The position numbers and the translations under genes are program-made. Below are positions 1 to 9,835 of a stretch of DNA of 64,000 nt, piece by piece. The first letter of the stretch is position 1. Every line of letters starts with the position of its first letter. The DNA is from Deltaproteobacteria bacterium IMCC39146 (GTDB taxonomy: Bacteria > Desulfobacterota > Desulfuromonadia > Desulfuromonadales > BM103). The notes below the pieces were generated by a model. It searched no databases, was not told where the DNA came from, and worked only from the letters and a program-made list of their open reading frames with translations. The stretch covers positions 79,371 to 143,370 of the forward strand of contig JARUHP010000009.1 of the NCBI GenBank assembly GCA_030005635.1. The letters are read 5' to 3'.

Positions 1-1046
1 GCATTGGTTAAGTTGACAAGCCCTTCGAGCTTCGCCTTGGCCAACCCCTCGTCAATCATTTTGCGAGCCTTCTGCAAACCGGCATCCACGCTCTCTGCGA
101 TTCCGGCAGCAACCAGCGCATAGGCCGCATTGAGAAGAACAACGTCCCGCTTAGGTCCTTCAGCCCCGGCCAAAACGTCTCTGACAATCGCAGCATTCTC
201 TTCGGCGTCACCACCTTGGAGATCACTCAGCAGGCAGCGTCGCAAGCCAAAGTCTTCTGGTTCAATTGTCGAGAGGGTCACTTGACCTTCGTTGATCTCA
301 GCGATGCGGGTCGGACCGGTCAGGGTAATCTCGTCCATTCCGTCCTGACCATGGACAACAAAGCCACGCTGACAGCCGAGCTTGACCAAAACCTTGGCAA
401 GGACTTCAACCAGTTTCTCGTCATAAACTCCCAAGACCTGACGATCTGCACCGGCCGGGTTGGTCAAGGGGCCAAGGATATTAAAGATTGTGCGTATGCC
501 GATTTCGCGGCGGGGGCCAATCGCGTGCTTCATGGCCCCATGCAAAGCAGGGGCAAAGAGAAAACCAACACCGACTTCATTGATGCACGATTCTACTTGC
601 TGAGTGGTCACGTTTAAATTAACACCAAGGGCCTCCAACACATCAGCACTGCCACAGGCAGAAGAGATGCTGCGATTGCCGTGCTTTGCGACCTTGACGC
701 CACAGGCAGAAACCACGAAGGCGACCGTCGTTGAGATATTGAAACTTTTTGTGCCGCTGCCACCTGTACCACAGGTGTCCAGGATCGTCTCGCGATCCAG
801 GTTAATCTCCTCACGATCAATATCGAGAGCTTTACCCACCCGAATGGGAGTGGCGTGGTCCCGCATAACTCTGGCAGCGCCGGCAATCTCCTCGATAGTT
901 TCGCCCTTCATGCGCAAAGCGGTAATAAAAGAACCAACCTGCGCTTGAGTCGCCTCACCGCCCATGATCTGGTTCATCACCTCAATCATTTCGGCTTCTT
1001 TCAAGTCTTGCTGCAGAACAACCTTGCTAATTGCGTCCTTGATCAT
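1..1046 (-). CDS. trpD: Anthranilate phosphoribosyltransferase (partial, C-terminus outside window)
   Basis: This enzyme transfers the phosphoribosyl group of PRPP to anthranilate, the second step of tryptophan synthesis, in the cytoplasm. Translating the minus strand from ATG 1046 gives 348 codons without a stop up to the window edge, so only the last few residues can be missing. The PRPP-binding loop CGTGGSGTK lies at residues 92-100, followed by KHGNRS and a [13 protein letters not shown] stretch typical of the family. It begins 13 bp after the trpG stop and is the third gene of trpE-trpG-trpD. It is a separate protein, not fused to TrpG as in enterobacteria. Identity is secure; the exact end is not visible. 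Confidence 0.95.
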   Translation of the reverse strand, partial: MIKDAISKVVLQQDLKEAEMIEVMNQIMGGEATQAQVGSFITALRMKGETIEEIAGAARVMRDHATPIRVGKALDIDREEINLDRETILDTCGTGGSGTKSFNISTTVAFVVSACGVKVAKHGNRSISSACGSADVLEALGVNLNVTTQQVESCINEVGVGFLFAPALHGAMKHAIGPRREIGIRTIFNILGPLTNPAGADRQVLGVYDEKLVEVLAKVLVKLGCQRGFVVHGQDGMDEITLTGPTRIAEINEGQVTLSTIEPEDFGLRRCLLSDLQGGDAEENAAIVRDVLAGAEGPKRDVVLLNAAYALVAAGIAESVDAGLQKARKMIDEGLAKAKLEGLVNLTN

Positions 1047-1059
1047 GATGGCTCCCGTC

Positions 1060-1629
1060 TCACTTGGTCATCTGCAAAAAGTTGTTAAGCATGTCCATAC
1101 CAACAACCGTCAGAATCGATTCCGGATGAAATTGAATACCCCAGACCGGCAGGTCACGATGACGCACACCCATAATCTCTCCTTCTGCCGTCCATGCCGT
1201 AATTTCCAGGCATTCCGGGAGAGAAGAACGTTCCACCAAAAGGGAATGATATCGGGTCGCATCAAAAGGATCAGGAAGTCCGACGAAGAGCTCACGGTTA
1301 TCATGAAAAACCGGGCTGGTCTTGCCATGCATCAGACGGTCGGCACGAACAACCTTGCCGCCATAGGCCTGACCAATCGACTGGTGCCCCAAGCAAACAC
1401 CGAGGATCGGCAGTTTACCTGCAAAATGCTTGATGGCTTCCACAGAGATACCCGCGTCACTGGGCGTACGGGGCCCCGGGGACACCACAAGCCGTGTGGG
1501 ATTGAGAGTTTCAATCTCAGCCAGAGAAATTTTGTCATTACGATAGACCTCAACCTCTTCACCCAGCTCGCGCAGGTACTGTACCAGGTTATAGGTAAAT
1601 GAATCGTAGTTGTCGATCATCAGCAGCAT
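1060..1629 (-). CDS. trpG: Anthranilate synthase component II (glutamine amidotransferase)
   Basis: This subunit supplies ammonia from glutamine to TrpE for anthranilate formation. The 189-residue protein is a class I glutamine amidotransferase: nucleophile Cys79 sits in GVCLGHQ, with His168 and Glu170 in QFHPES. The N-terminus [13 protein letters not shown] is the classic start of the family. ATG 1629 lies one base after the trpE stop, so translation is probably coupled. The same family includes PabA, which can be shared with folate synthesis. Position between trpE and trpD supports TrpG, but a dual role cannot be excluded. Confidence 0.95.
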   Translation of the reverse strand: MLLMIDNYDSFTYNLVQYLRELGEEVEVYRNDKISLAEIETLNPTRLVVSPGPRTPSDAGISVEAIKHFAGKLPILGVCLGHQSIGQAYGGKVVRADRLMHGKTSPVFHDNRELFVGLPDPFDATRYHSLLVERSSLPECLEITAWTAEGEIMGVRHRDLPVWGIQFHPESILTVVGMDMLNNFLQMTK

Positions 1630-1630
1630 T

Positions 1631-3112
1631 TCAGTCTAACCCCTGACGCGCCAGTTTTATGGCCATCTTGACGCCCATGGCCTTGTTGACGGTTTCCTCA
1701 TACTCGGCTCCTGGATCAGAGTCTGCAACGATACCAGCGCCGGCCTGAAGATGAATCCGGTTTTTGTGAGCAACCAGAGTCCGAATCGCGATCGCAAGAT
1801 CCATATTGCCATCGAAAGAGATATAACCGACAGCACCACCATAGATCTCACGTCGGACCGGCTCCAACTCTTCGATAATTTCCATAGCGCGAATCTTCGG
1901 TGCGCCACTTAAGGTCCCGGCCGGAAAAGTAGCGGAGAATACGTCCAGAGCGTCATACCCAGGCATAAGTTGACCGCTGACATTGGACACAATATGCATA
2001 ACATGCGAATAACGTTCAATAACCATCAGCTCGTCGACTTTTACAGAACCCGCAGAACAAACACGGCCAAGATCATTACGACCAAGATCGACCAGCATAA
2101 CATGTTCTGCGACCTCTTTCGGGTCAGCGAGCAAATCCTCTTCCAGGCGCTGGTCCTCGTCAGAGGTCTTGCCTCTTGGGCGAGTCCCGGCAATCGGACG
2201 AACCTCGACGTGGTCTCCTTCCTTACGAACTAAAACTTCCGGAGAGGAACCAATGACACGGGTATCATTAAATTGCAGATAGAACATGTAGGGAGACGGG
2301 TTGATCGTCCGGAGCGCCCGATAGACATCAAAAGGATCAGCATCAAGATTGCCTGAGAATCTTTGCGACAGGACGACCTGAATTACATCTCCTGAGCGAA
2401 CGTAGTCTTTGCAGCGCTCAACCGAAGACTCAAAATCAGAACGGCTGAAGTTGGAGACCAACTCCGCACCGGTCTTACCCTTTGAGGCTGCAAGCCTTTC
2501 GGGTAGAGGTTTACGTAGCAGGGCCACCATGTCGTCAATACGCTGCACTGCGGCATCGTACATCTGGCCAGGGTCATCACCTTCACGTAAATGAACGTTG
2601 CTCAGGACCTTAATCTTTTGCTGCATATTATCGAAAATCAGTAAGGTCTCGGTAATCAGGAACCAACTGTCGTATGCATTTATTTCGGCGTCGTTGAGTT
2701 GTGGCAACTCTTCAATATGACGAACCATGTCATAACCGAGGTAACCGACCGCGCCGCCAAAGAAACGCGGCAAGTCGGGAAGTGCAACCGGTTGATAAGG
2801 AGCAAGGAAAGCTTTCAATTCATCAAGAGGATTGTCAACAGTTCCAGATTTAACCGGGGCACCATTCTCGAGGATCTCAAAATCATTCCCCCGGCATCGA
2901 AAAGCGCGTCCAGAACCCACACCGAGGAAAGAATAACGCGCCCATTTTTCGCCACCGGTGATACTCTCGAGCAAAAAGGCGCTTTGCCGATCGTCAATCT
3001 TGCAAAAGGCTGAAACTGGAGTTTCCATATCAGCGAGAATTTCGCGATAGACAGGAATCAAGTTACCTTGGCGGGTCAGATTTTGGAACTCTTCACGAGA
3101 TGGGGAATACAT
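1631..3112 (-). CDS. trpE: Anthranilate synthase component I
   Basis: This subunit converts chorismate and ammonia to anthranilate, the committed step of tryptophan synthesis. It has 493 residues, the usual length. An N-terminal regulatory domain contains [18 protein letters not shown], which carries the LLES element known to bind feedback tryptophan. It is followed by the chorismate-binding catalytic domain with [27 protein letters not shown] and [15 protein letters not shown]. It is the first gene of the operon, 18 bp downstream of a recognisable promoter -10 region. I saw no obvious Trp-rich leader peptide in the short upstream region, so classical ribosome-stalling attenuation is not evident. 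Confidence 0.96.
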   Translation of the reverse strand: MYSPSREEFQNLTRQGNLIPVYREILADMETPVSAFCKIDDRQSAFLLESITGGEKWARYSFLGVGSGRAFRCRGNDFEILENGAPVKSGTVDNPLDELKAFLAPYQPVALPDLPRFFGGAVGYLGYDMVRHIEELPQLNDAEINAYDSWFLITETLLIFDNMQQKIKVLSNVHLREGDDPGQMYDAAVQRIDDMVALLRKPLPERLAASKGKTGAELVSNFSRSDFESSVERCKDYVRSGDVIQVVLSQRFSGNLDADPFDVYRALRTINPSPYMFYLQFNDTRVIGSSPEVLVRKEGDHVEVRPIAGTRPRGKTSDEDQRLEEDLLADPKEVAEHVMLVDLGRNDLGRVCSAGSVKVDELMVIERYSHVMHIVSNVSGQLMPGYDALDVFSATFPAGTLSGAPKIRAMEIIEELEPVRREIYGGAVGYISFDGNMDLAIAIRTLVAHKNRIHLQAGAGIVADSDPGAEYEETVNKAMGVKMAIKLARQGLD

Positions 3113-3139
3113 GTCATTTCCTTACTGAATTAACGCGGT

Positions 3140-3168
3140 AAATTAGCATGAAGGCGGACAAATGGCAA
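3140..3168 (-). promoter_or_regulatory. Sigma70-type promoter for trpEGD
   Basis: On the minus strand a -35 box TTGCCA (3163-3168) and a -10 box TAATTT (3140-3145) are separated by 17 bp and lie just upstream of trpE ATG 3112. The predicted leader is only about 20 nt, which leaves no room for an attenuator. Assignment is by motif and spacing only. Confidence 0.6.
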
Positions 3169-3198
3169 GGAAGCAGAACGCAGTAAAGCAATAAATGA

Positions 3199-3227
3199 TT
3201 GACCGAAAAGTGTCGAGTTGATATGCA
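3199..3227 (+). promoter_or_regulatory. Candidate promoter for the FKBP gene
   Basis: TTGACC (3199-3204), a 17-bp spacer and TATGCA (3222-3227) lie about 75 bp before the SlyD-like ATG. It is divergent from the trpE promoter in the same 190-bp intergenic region. The -10 match is imperfect. Confidence 0.45.
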
Positions 3228-3302
3228 TACGCAACTTGGTTGGATTCGGTAAAAATCCATGGATCAATCAATCTACAAAACTGTTTATTTCAAGGAGAGA
3301 AG

Positions 3303-3743
3303 ATGATACGTGCAGCAGAGCAGGACACTGTTAAGGTCGAGTATACAGGCAAGCTAAGGGATGGGACAATTTTTGATGCGTCTCAAGAAGATCGTCCGTT
3401 GCGTTTCATCATCGGCAAAGAAGAAGTCATCCCGGGTTTTGAAGAAGCCGTTGCGGGCATGTACCAGGGTGAGAGCAAAACGGTCACCATTCCCTGTGAA
3501 AAAGCCTACGGAACAAGTGACCCCGAACTTGTCACGCAAATAGACCGGAGCACTGTAGGCCAGGAAGTCGACCTCCAGGTTGGTGGACAACTGGAAGTCA
3601 CTAACCAGGATGGCAGCGTATTTCATGTCATGGTAAATGACTTTACTGAAGCTTTGATCACGCTTGATGCAAACCACCCACTAGCGGATAAAGATCTGAT
3701 CTTTGACATCAAGCTTCTGGAAGTTACCAAGGCGGAGAAGTAG
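3303..3743 (+). CDS. FKBP-type peptidyl-prolyl isomerase, SlyD-like
   Basis: This is a predicted cytoplasmic prolyl cis-trans isomerase and folding helper. The 146-residue protein starts with VKVEYTGKLRDGTIFDAS and has GKEEVIPGFEEAVAGM and NHPLADKDLIFDIKLLEV. That is the FKBP core split by an insert-in-flap domain, as in SlyD. Unlike enterobacterial SlyD it lacks the long His/Cys-rich metal-binding tail. The start was set at ATG 3303 because AAGGAGA lies just upstream; the open frame extends in-frame to 3240 but without a ribosome site. It stands alone between divergent trpE and the convergent ribosomal operon. Its substrate is unknown. Confidence 0.9.
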   Translation: MIRAAEQDTVKVEYTGKLRDGTIFDASQEDRPLRFIIGKEEVIPGFEEAVAGMYQGESKTVTIPCEKAYGTSDPELVTQIDRSTVGQEVDLQVGGQLEVTNQDGSVFHVMVNDFTEALITLDANHPLADKDLIFDIKLLEVTKAEK

Positions 3744-3766
3744 TAAGTACAATTCAAATCTCAAGC

Positions 3767-3808
3767 AATAAAGAAGGGCGGGATGATATCATCCCGCCCT
3801 TCTTTATT
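3767..3808. terminator. Bidirectional intrinsic terminator between FKBP gene and rplQ
   Basis: A perfect inverted repeat of 21 + 21 bases is centred between 3787 and 3788. Its GC-rich core is GGGCGGGAT/ATCCCGCCC, flanked by A-rich and T-rich arms. Read on either strand it gives a strong stem followed by a U-rich arm, so it can end both the plus-strand FKBP transcript and the long minus-strand alpha operon. Confidence 0.92.
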
Positions 3809-3829
3809 TGATTCTTATGCCCCACAAGG

Positions 3830-4369
3830 CTATTTCTCGTCTTTTGCCTCTTCAGTAGGTGCCTCTTCAGTAGGTGCCTCTTCAGTAGGTGCCTCTTCAG
3901 CAGGTGCCTCTTCAGCAGGTGCCTCTTCAGCAGGTGCCTCTTCAGCAGGTGCCTCTACCTTTTTAGCAACCTTCTTCGCAGGAGCCTTTTTCTTTTTCGG
4001 CTTGGCTACCACTTCCTCTTCGACCAGTTCGATCATAGAGAGAGCAGCGTTATCACCGGCACGGTGACCAAGCTTAATGATTCTCGTATAACCACCAGGA
4101 CGATCAGCATAGCGAGGCGCAATCGTGTCAACCAGCTTAGCGGTTGTTTTATTGTCACGAACAACCTGCATGATCAGGCGGCGGGAATGCAGATCACCGC
4201 GTCTTGCCATGGTGATCAACTTCTCAGCCATCTTGCGCAGTTCTTTGGCGCGAGCGTCAGTTGTGGTGATTTTTTCACAATCGAAAAATGAAGTCACCAT
4301 GTTACGCATCATGGCTTTACGGTGGCTGGTATTACGACCCAGCTTTCTTCCTGTTTTTCTATGGCGCAT
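3830..4369 (-). CDS. rplQ: 50S ribosomal protein L17 with long repetitive acidic tail
   Basis: L17 is a large-subunit protein near the tunnel exit. Residues 1 to about 118 are a normal L17 ([20 protein letters not shown] through [17 protein letters not shown]). The protein then continues to 179 residues with a Lys/Ala-rich segment ([15 protein letters not shown]) and seven perfect-length pentapeptides, four APAEE and three APTEE, ending AKDEK. Most L17 proteins stop at about 115-130 residues. It is the last gene of the alpha operon, 46 bp after rpoA and just before the terminator. The tail is likely disordered; any function is unknown. Confidence 0.96.
   Translation of the reverse strand: MRHRKTGRKLGRNTSHRKAMMRNMVTSFFDCEKITTTDARAKELRKMAEKLITMARRGDLHSRRLIMQVVRDNKTTAKLVDTIAPRYADRPGGYTRIIKLGHRAGDNAALSMIELVEEEVVAKPKKKKAPAKKVAKKVEAPAEEAPAEEAPAEEAPAEEAPTEEAPTEEAPTEEAKDEK
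3848..3952 (-). repeat. Seven 15-bp in-frame tandem repeats in the 3' end of rplQ
   Basis: Seven contiguous 15-bp units encode APAEE (four copies, 3893-3952) and APTEE (three copies, 3848-3892). Units differ by one base (GCA versus ACA codon for the third residue). Because the unit is a multiple of three, copy number can change without a frameshift. The repeat also keeps an antisense frame open, which I do not regard as a gene. Confidence 0.95.
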
Positions 4370-4415
4370 TGCTATCTGTTCCTTTCTCCGGGTAACATCC
4401 CGTTAAGAGTTGCCC

Positions 4416-5435
4416 CTAGAGTTCTTCTTCGCTCTTTTCAATCATCTTGAGATATTCAGGGTCCGGGAAGCCTTCAATAGACAAGCCCAGGGTTAAACCC
4501 ATTTCAGAGAGAATATCCTTGATTTCATTAAGTGACTTACGGCCGAAGTTCTGTGTTTTCAACATTTCTGCTTCGGACTTCTGCACCAACTCACCGATCA
4601 GACGGATGTTGGCGTTTTTCAGGCAGTTAGCGCTACGCACCGACAGCTCAAGTTCGTCAACACGACGATAGAGGTTCTCGTTAATCGGTTGCTTGGCACC
4701 GACTTCTTCGTCAGTTTCTTCAGGCTCAAGAGCCTCATCGAAGTTGATAAAGAGTTGGACCTGTTCCTTGACGATCTTGGCTGCATAGGCAAGAGCATCA
4801 TCAGGTTTAACACTGGCGTTGGTATGAATCTCCAAAATTAACTTGTCGTAATCAGTCACCTGGCCAACACGAGCATTGCTTACCGTGTAGTTGACTTTCT
4901 TGATCGGCGAGAAGAGCGCGTCGATAGGAATGGTGCCGACAGGGGCTTTTTCGTCACGGTTCCGCTCAGCGGGACCGTAACCTTTACCCATGGTCACGAC
5001 CATGTCCATTTCGATCTCTGCTTCTTTACCACAAGTCGCAATAAAATGATCAGGGTTCAGAATTTCGACATTTGAATCTGTAATGATATCTCCGGCCTTG
5101 ATAACACCCGCACCTTTTTTAACAATGCGGATATTACGTGGTTCATGACCATGCAGTTGAATCAGAACACCCTTCAGGTTAAGGATTATGTCCGTCACAT
5201 CCTGTGTCACACCAGGAACAGTGGAGAATTCATGCAGAACACCCTTAATACGAACTGAGGTGATTGCCGCCCCCTGCAGCGAGGAGAGCAAAACCCGGCG
5301 CAGGGCATTACCCATGGTCGTACCGAAACCACGTTCAAATGGCTCCGCTGAAAACTTGCCATAAGTGGCAGTCAGCGTTTCGGCATCAACCTGGAGACGC
5401 TTGGGCTTGATCAGTTCTCTCCAGTTTTTAAACAT
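4416..5435 (-). CDS. rpoA: DNA-directed RNA polymerase subunit alpha
   Basis: Alpha dimerises to nucleate RNA polymerase assembly and contacts upstream promoter DNA and activators. The 339-residue protein has the N-terminal assembly domain ([20 protein letters not shown], residues about 34-53), an acidic linker around residue 240 and the C-terminal helix-hairpin-helix domain ([14 protein letters not shown]). Length is normal. ATG 5435 follows an AAACGGAGGA ribosome site. It lies between rpsD and rplQ, the standard alpha-operon order. Confidence 0.98.
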   Translation of the reverse strand: MFKNWRELIKPKRLQVDAETLTATYGKFSAEPFERGFGTTMGNALRRVLLSSLQGAAITSVRIKGVLHEFSTVPGVTQDVTDIILNLKGVLIQLHGHEPRNIRIVKKGAGVIKAGDIITDSNVEILNPDHFIATCGKEAEIEMDMVVTMGKGYGPAERNRDEKAPVGTIPIDALFSPIKKVNYTVSNARVGQVTDYDKLILEIHTNASVKPDDALAYAAKIVKEQVQLFINFDEALEPEETDEEVGAKQPINENLYRRVDELELSVRSANCLKNANIRLIGELVQKSEAEMLKTQNFGRKSLNEIKDILSEMGLTLGLSIEGFPDPEYLKMIEKSEEEL

Positions 5436-5494
5436 GCGATTCCTCCGTTTGAGGTTTCTCTATAAAGTTACAAATCGCCAGACGAATCTGTCGG

Positions 5495-6124
5495 TTACTT
5501 AGAATAAAGTTCGACAATCAGGTGTTCCTGGAAGCTTGGCGTAGTCATCTCAGCACGTATAGGCAAGGTTTTGACAGTCCCCTGAAATGCATCGCGAGTC
5601 AACTCGACCCAAGATGGGACTCCGCGGCGCATGACGCCATCAAGAGCCTCATTAACACGGGCAATCTTACGACTCTTCTCACGTAACTCAACAACATCAC
5701 CAGGACGCACGAGGTATGACGGAATATTCACCCTGCGACCATTAACAATAAAGTGGTTGTGTCGTACAAGCTGGCGGGCCTCACTACGTGACGTAGCAAA
5801 CCCCATTCGATAAACCATGCTGTCAAGGCGACGCTCGAGGAGAACCAACAGGTTCTCGCCAGTAACACCCCTCATACGGTCAGCTTCTTTAAAATAGTCA
5901 CGGAATTGCTTCTCAAGCAGACCATAGGTACGCTTGACACGTTGCTTTTCACGTAACTGAGTGCCGTAATCGGAAACCTTGATACGACCCTGGCCATGTT
6001 GACCGGGAGCATAATTGCGGCGTTCCAGGGCGCACTTGTCTGTGTAACAACGGTCGCCCTTCAGGAACAACTTCATATTTTCCCGCCGGCACATGCGGCA
6101 AACGGGTCCAGTGTTTCTCGCCAA
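5495..6124 (-). CDS. rpsD: 30S ribosomal protein S4 (zinc-binding form)
   Basis: S4 binds 16S rRNA early in small-subunit assembly and in many bacteria represses its own operon. The 209-residue protein carries four cysteines near the N-terminus (Cys9, Cys12, Cys26, Cys31), the zinc-binding version, followed by the S4 RNA-binding domain ([20 protein letters not shown]). The start is TTG 6124, placed by the AAGGAGGA site 7 bases before it. It sits 23 bp after rpsK and 59 bp before rpoA. Confidence 0.97.
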   Translation of the reverse strand: MARNTGPVCRMCRRENMKLFLKGDRCYTDKCALERRNYAPGQHGQGRIKVSDYGTQLREKQRVKRTYGLLEKQFRDYFKEADRMRGVTGENLLVLLERRLDSMVYRMGFATSRSEARQLVRHNHFIVNGRRVNIPSYLVRPGDVVELREKSRKIARVNEALDGVMRRGVPSWVELTRDAFQGTVKTLPIRAEMTTPSFQEHLIVELYSK

Positions 6125-6147
6125 CGTTCGTCCTCCTTAATGTCTGG

Positions 6148-6540
6148 TTAGACTCTTCTACGCTTGGGTGGACGGCACCCGTTATGCGGTATCGGAGTGA
6201 CATCCTTGATCATAGTGATTGTCAGACCTACTGACTGCAAGGCACGCAGGGCAGACTCACGACCGGAGCCAGGGCCTTTGACCCAGACTTCGATACTGCG
6301 TAACCCATGCTCCTGAGCTTTCTTTGCTGCATCTTCGGCAGCCATCTGAGCTGCAAAAGGAGTACTTTTACGACTCCCTCGAAAACCCTTGGAGCCGGAG
6401 GTACACCATGAAATCACGTTGCCGGTCACATCTGTGATCGTAATGATCGTATTGTTGAACGTCGCCTGGATATGAGCAATTCCATTTGGGACATTCTTCT
6501 TTTCACCTTTTTTGCGTACGCGTTTACCAGGCTTAGCCAT
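6148..6540 (-). CDS. rpsK: 30S ribosomal protein S11
   Basis: S11 forms part of the small-subunit platform and contacts the mRNA exit region. The 130-residue protein has the basic N-terminus [14 protein letters not shown], the core [10 protein letters not shown] and the conserved C-terminus [20 protein letters not shown]. The ATG 6540 start follows a CAGGAGGAACC site. It lies 12 bp after rpsM in the alpha operon. Nothing unusual. Confidence 0.97.
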   Translation of the reverse strand: MAKPGKRVRKKGEKKNVPNGIAHIQATFNNTIITITDVTGNVISWCTSGSKGFRGSRKSTPFAAQMAAEDAAKKAQEHGLRSIEVWVKGPGSGRESALRALQSVGLTITMIKDVTPIPHNGCRPPKRRRV

Positions 6541-6552
6541 GGTTCCTCCTGA

Positions 6553-6921
6553 TTACTTCTTCTTACCAGCGACGGTCTTGCGTGGACCCTTACGGGTTCT
6601 TGCGTTGGTCTTGGTCTTCTGTCCACGTACAGGTAAACCTCTACGATGGCGCAGACCACGATAACAACCGAGATCCATAAGTCGCTTAATGTTCATTGTC
6701 ACTTCGCGACGCAGGTCACCTTCAACCTTGCAATCACTGTCAATAACCTTACGGATTTTAGCCACTTCTTCCTCAGTCAAATTATCGGAACGAGTGTTGA
6801 AGTCAACACCAGCCTTGGACAATATATCCTGGGATGACGAGCGACCGACACCAAAAATGTATGTCAGCGCTATTTCAATCCGTTTGTTTCTGGGTAAATC
6901 GATACCAGCGATACGAGCCAA
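6553..6921 (-). CDS. rpsM: 30S ribosomal protein S13
   Basis: S13 sits at the head of the small subunit and forms a bridge to the large subunit. The 122-residue protein begins [20 protein letters not shown] and ends in the basic tail [19 protein letters not shown], both family hallmarks. The start codon is TTG 6921, preceded by AGGAGGG; no in-frame ATG is near. It lies between rpmJ and rpsK. Confidence 0.97.
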   Translation of the reverse strand: MARIAGIDLPRNKRIEIALTYIFGVGRSSSQDILSKAGVDFNTRSDNLTEEEVAKIRKVIDSDCKVEGDLRREVTMNIKRLMDLGCYRGLRHRRGLPVRGQKTKTNARTRKGPRKTVAGKKK

Positions 6922-6942
6922 TGTCCGACCCTCCTAAAAGAC

Positions 6943-7056
6943 TTAACCTTGTCTCTGTTTATGCTTGGGATTTTCACAGATCACTCTGAGAATGCCCTTG
7001 CGCTTAATTACCTTGCACTTGTCACAAATTGTTTTAACTGATGATCGAACTTTCAT
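6943..7056 (-). CDS. rpmJ: 50S ribosomal protein L36 (zinc-binding form)
   Basis: L36 is the smallest large-subunit protein. This 37-residue frame reads [20 protein letters not shown], then [17 protein letters not shown]. Cys11, Cys14, Cys27 and His32 form the zinc ribbon of the C+ type. It lies between map and rpsM, its normal place at the head of the alpha cluster. Confidence 0.96.
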   Translation of the reverse strand: MKVRSSVKTICDKCKVIKRKGILRVICENPKHKQRQG

Positions 7057-7112
7057 GTTTCTTTCCTTTTGAACCGTTTCGGTAACAACCCCGGAGGGTT
7101 AACCGTCACTGC

Positions 7113-7859
7113 CTATACCTGCGTTAATATCTCAGGACCGTTATCAGTAATGGCTACTGTATGTTCAAAATGGGCAGAACGTTTACCATCTTGCGTTACT
7201 GCTGTCCACCCGTCTTCCAGTATCTTCACGCCGGGAGCACCGGCATTGATCATCGGCTCTATAGCAAGCGTCATCCCCGACTTCAAACGTGGTCCTTGTC
7301 CGGCCTGCCCATAATTAGGGATCTGCGGAGCTTCATGCAGATTACGACCGATACCGTGGCCTACAAATTCACGGACAACAGAGAAACCCTTCGGTTCGAC
7401 CCAGGACTGAACAGCATGAGAAATATCAGACAACCTGCCGTTCGGTACTGCTTTTTCTATGGCTTGTTCGAGAGACTCGCGCGTTGCAATTAATAAACGC
7501 TCAGTATCGTCATCCAACTTGCCGACTGGGACAGTGATTGCCGAATCACCGTAAAATCCTTTGTAAAGGACACCGAAGTCAATGCTCAGGATGTCGCCTT
7601 CAAGCAGAGGGTTATCGTCAGCGAAGCCATGAACAACCTGTTCGTTCGGTGAGGAACATATGGCGAATGGAAAGCCACCATAACCCTTAAAAGCGGGCTT
7701 TGCTCCATGCCGCTGACATTCTTTTTCTGCCAACCGGTTCAGTTCGTTGGTTGTTACACCAGGAACAATCTGGGTTTTAAGCAGAGCAAGAGTTTCAGCA
7801 ACAATTCGCCCTGCAGCACGCATCTTGTCTAATTCTGCAGGACTTTTTAAAACAATCAC
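7113..7859 (-). CDS. map: Methionine aminopeptidase, type I
   Basis: This enzyme removes the initiator methionine from nascent proteins in the cytoplasm. The 248-residue protein shows the pita-bread fold metal ligands: the two aspartates of SIDFGVLYKGFYGDSA, His in FVGHGIG, and the glutamates of AIEPM and HFEHT. The start is GTG 7859, placed by the AGGCGAG site at the end of adk and by family length. A longer frame exists upstream but overlaps adk. The adk stop is one base away, so translation is probably coupled. infA, which follows map in many bacteria, is absent here. Confidence 0.94.
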   Translation of the reverse strand: MIVLKSPAELDKMRAAGRIVAETLALLKTQIVPGVTTNELNRLAEKECQRHGAKPAFKGYGGFPFAICSSPNEQVVHGFADDNPLLEGDILSIDFGVLYKGFYGDSAITVPVGKLDDDTERLLIATRESLEQAIEKAVPNGRLSDISHAVQSWVEPKGFSVVREFVGHGIGRNLHEAPQIPNYGQAGQGPRLKSGMTLAIEPMINAGAPGVKILEDGWTAVTQDGKRSAHFEHTVAITDNGPEILTQV

Positions 7860-7860
7860 T

Positions 7861-8508
7861 TTAGCTCGCCTGTAACAGCGACAGCATCTTTTCCTGAACT
7901 TGCGAAATAGGTTGCATTCCGTCAAGCTCGAGAAGCACACCAGCGTCCCGATAATAATTAATTAATGGGGATGTCTGGTCTGCATAGACTTGCAATCGCT
8001 TGCGTATCGTTTCTTCCTGGTCGTCATCACGCTGGAAAAGTGCTCCACCGCAGGCGTCACATTTACCCACCACGCTTGAGGGATCAAAAGTTACGTGATA
8101 ACCACGGCCACATTCTTTACAGGTACGGCGTCCGGTCAAGCGTTCTACCAGAGCTTCGGCATCTACGTCAAGAGAGATAACACGATCCAGCTCTTTACCC
8201 ATCTCTGCCAGACTGGCCTGCAAAGCATCTGCTTGCGGGACTGTCCGAGGAAACCCATCCAGGATAAAACCGTTGATACAATCCTTTTCCTGCAATCGAT
8301 CACGAACGATGCCAACAACGACTTCGTCTGGGACGAGGCCGCCGGCATCCATAAATTCTTTAGCTTTCAGACCCATGGCTGTGCCGTCTTTAACAGCGGC
8401 TCGCAAGATATCCCCTGTAGAGATCTGCGGAATAAAAAACTGTTCCGTCAGCATCTTGGCTTGAGTACCTTTGCCTGCGCCGGGAGGGCCGAGTAAAATA
8501 AGCTTCAT
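7861..8508 (-). CDS. adk: Adenylate kinase (zinc LID form)
   Basis: The enzyme interconverts ATP + AMP and 2 ADP. The 215-residue protein has the P-loop GPPGAGKGT (residues 7-15) and the AMP-binding GFPRTVPQ. Its LID domain carries Cys130, Cys133, Cys150 and Cys153, the structural zinc site common in Gram-positives and many other bacteria but absent from E. coli Adk. It lies between secY and map in the spc operon, 14 bp after secY. Confidence 0.97.
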   Translation of the reverse strand: MKLILLGPPGAGKGTQAKMLTEQFFIPQISTGDILRAAVKDGTAMGLKAKEFMDAGGLVPDEVVVGIVRDRLQEKDCINGFILDGFPRTVPQADALQASLAEMGKELDRVISLDVDAEALVERLTGRRTCKECGRGYHVTFDPSSVVGKCDACGGALFQRDDDQEETIRKRLQVYADQTSPLINYYRDAGVLLELDGMQPISQVQEKMLSLLQAS

Positions 8509-8522
8509 TACAACGACCTCTA

Positions 8523-9833
8523 TTATCCGCGCCGGCTCTTGATGTTCACACCCTTCATGAAACCTTCATAAGAGCGTGATATCAAATGAGCCTCAATCTG
8601 AGAAGCTGTATCCAGACCTACACCAACAACAATCAGGAGAGATGTACCACCGAAGAAAAACGGTACATTGAACTGACCGATCAGCAAAGTGGGCAAAACG
8701 CAGACGACTGAGATGTAAATAGCACCGGCAAAAGTCAAACGACCCAGAACAGTATCAAGATAATCAGAGGTAGCTTTGCCCGGTCTGACACCAGGGACAT
8801 ATCCACCTTGACGCTTGATATTTTCTGCTACATCAACAGGGTTAAAGGTAACAGCCGTGTAGAAGTAACAGAAGAAGACGATAAAAGCGACATAAAAAAC
8901 GTTGTACAGCCAATGAGCCGGAGTCATCATGGAAGCAAAGGTCTGCACCCAAGGCACATCAACAAAGTTTGCCACGGTACTTGGAAACATGATGATCGAG
9001 CTGGCAAAGATCGGTGGGATAACACCACTCATATTAATCTTGAGTGGCAGGTGACTGCTTTGCCCGCCAGCATTACGTGCACCCACAACGCGCTTGGCGT
9101 AATGAATAGGAACACGACGTTGACCACGCTCCATAAATATGATGGCCCAGATAACAGCAACCATGACAGCTATGATAATTAACAGAACTGTAAAAGTCAT
9201 AGCACCAGTTTTCAGCAAACGGATGCTGTTGATCAAAGCAGACGGCAGGTTGGCGACAATCCCGGCAAAAATGATCAACGAAATACCATTACCAATACCA
9301 CGTTCAGTGATCTGTTCACCGAGCCACATGATAAAGGCAGTACCCGCAGTCAGTGTGATAACAGTCAGGAGTATAAAGCCAACCCCCTGCATGGAAACGA
9401 CCGGCTCGCCTGCCGGTCCACGCATGGTCTGCAGGCCAACAGCAATGCCAGCACCCTGAACAACAGACAGAACGACTGTACCGTAGCGCGTCCATTTAGT
9501 CATCGTCTTACGACCCTGCTCGCCTTCTTTTGCAAGGCGTTCAACAGGTTCGAAAACAACCGTCAACAACTGCATGATAATTGAAGCACTGATGTAAGGC
9601 ATGATGCCCAGTGCAAAAACCGTCATACGCTCCAACGCACCACCTGTAAAGGCACTGACCAGACCAAGCAGAGTCCCCTGAGTTCCCTCAAAGAATTGTG
9701 CAAGGACTGCGCGATCAACACCCGGCAGTGGCACGTGGCAACCAACCCGATAAACCGCAAGCATACCTAAAGTAAAAAGGATACGACGACGGAGTTCAGG
9801 AATACTGAAGATATTCTGGATGCTTGCTAACAA
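8523..9833 (-). CDS. secY: Protein translocase subunit SecY
   Basis: SecY is the pore of the general secretion channel in the inner membrane and works with SecE (encoded at 34762) and SecG. The 436-residue protein has ten hydrophobic segments, the N-terminal FSIPELRRRILFTLGMLAVYR, the plug-domain region after the first segment, and the cytoplasmic loop GQRRVPIHYAKRVVG. It follows rplO by 2 bp and precedes adk, the usual order. Confidence 0.98.
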   Translation of the reverse strand: MLASIQNIFSIPELRRRILFTLGMLAVYRVGCHVPLPGVDRAVLAQFFEGTQGTLLGLVSAFTGGALERMTVFALGIMPYISASIIMQLLTVVFEPVERLAKEGEQGRKTMTKWTRYGTVVLSVVQGAGIAVGLQTMRGPAGEPVVSMQGVGFILLTVITLTAGTAFIMWLGEQITERGIGNGISLIIFAGIVANLPSALINSIRLLKTGAMTFTVLLIIIAVMVAVIWAIIFMERGQRRVPIHYAKRVVGARNAGGQSSHLPLKINMSGVIPPIFASSIIMFPSTVANFVDVPWVQTFASMMTPAHWLYNVFYVAFIVFFCYFYTAVTFNPVDVAENIKRQGGYVPGVRPGKATSDYLDTVLGRLTFAGAIYISVVCVLPTLLIGQFNVPFFFGGTSLLIVVGVGLDTASQIEAHLISRSYEGFMKGVNIKSRRG

Positions 9834-9835
9834 CT

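Noticed and set aside
3783..4067. Plus-strand frame of 94 codons rich in Ser-Ser-Val/Ala-Gly-Ala repeats
   Set aside because: It is antisense to rplQ and stays open only because of the 15-bp repeats; no ribosome site or family match.
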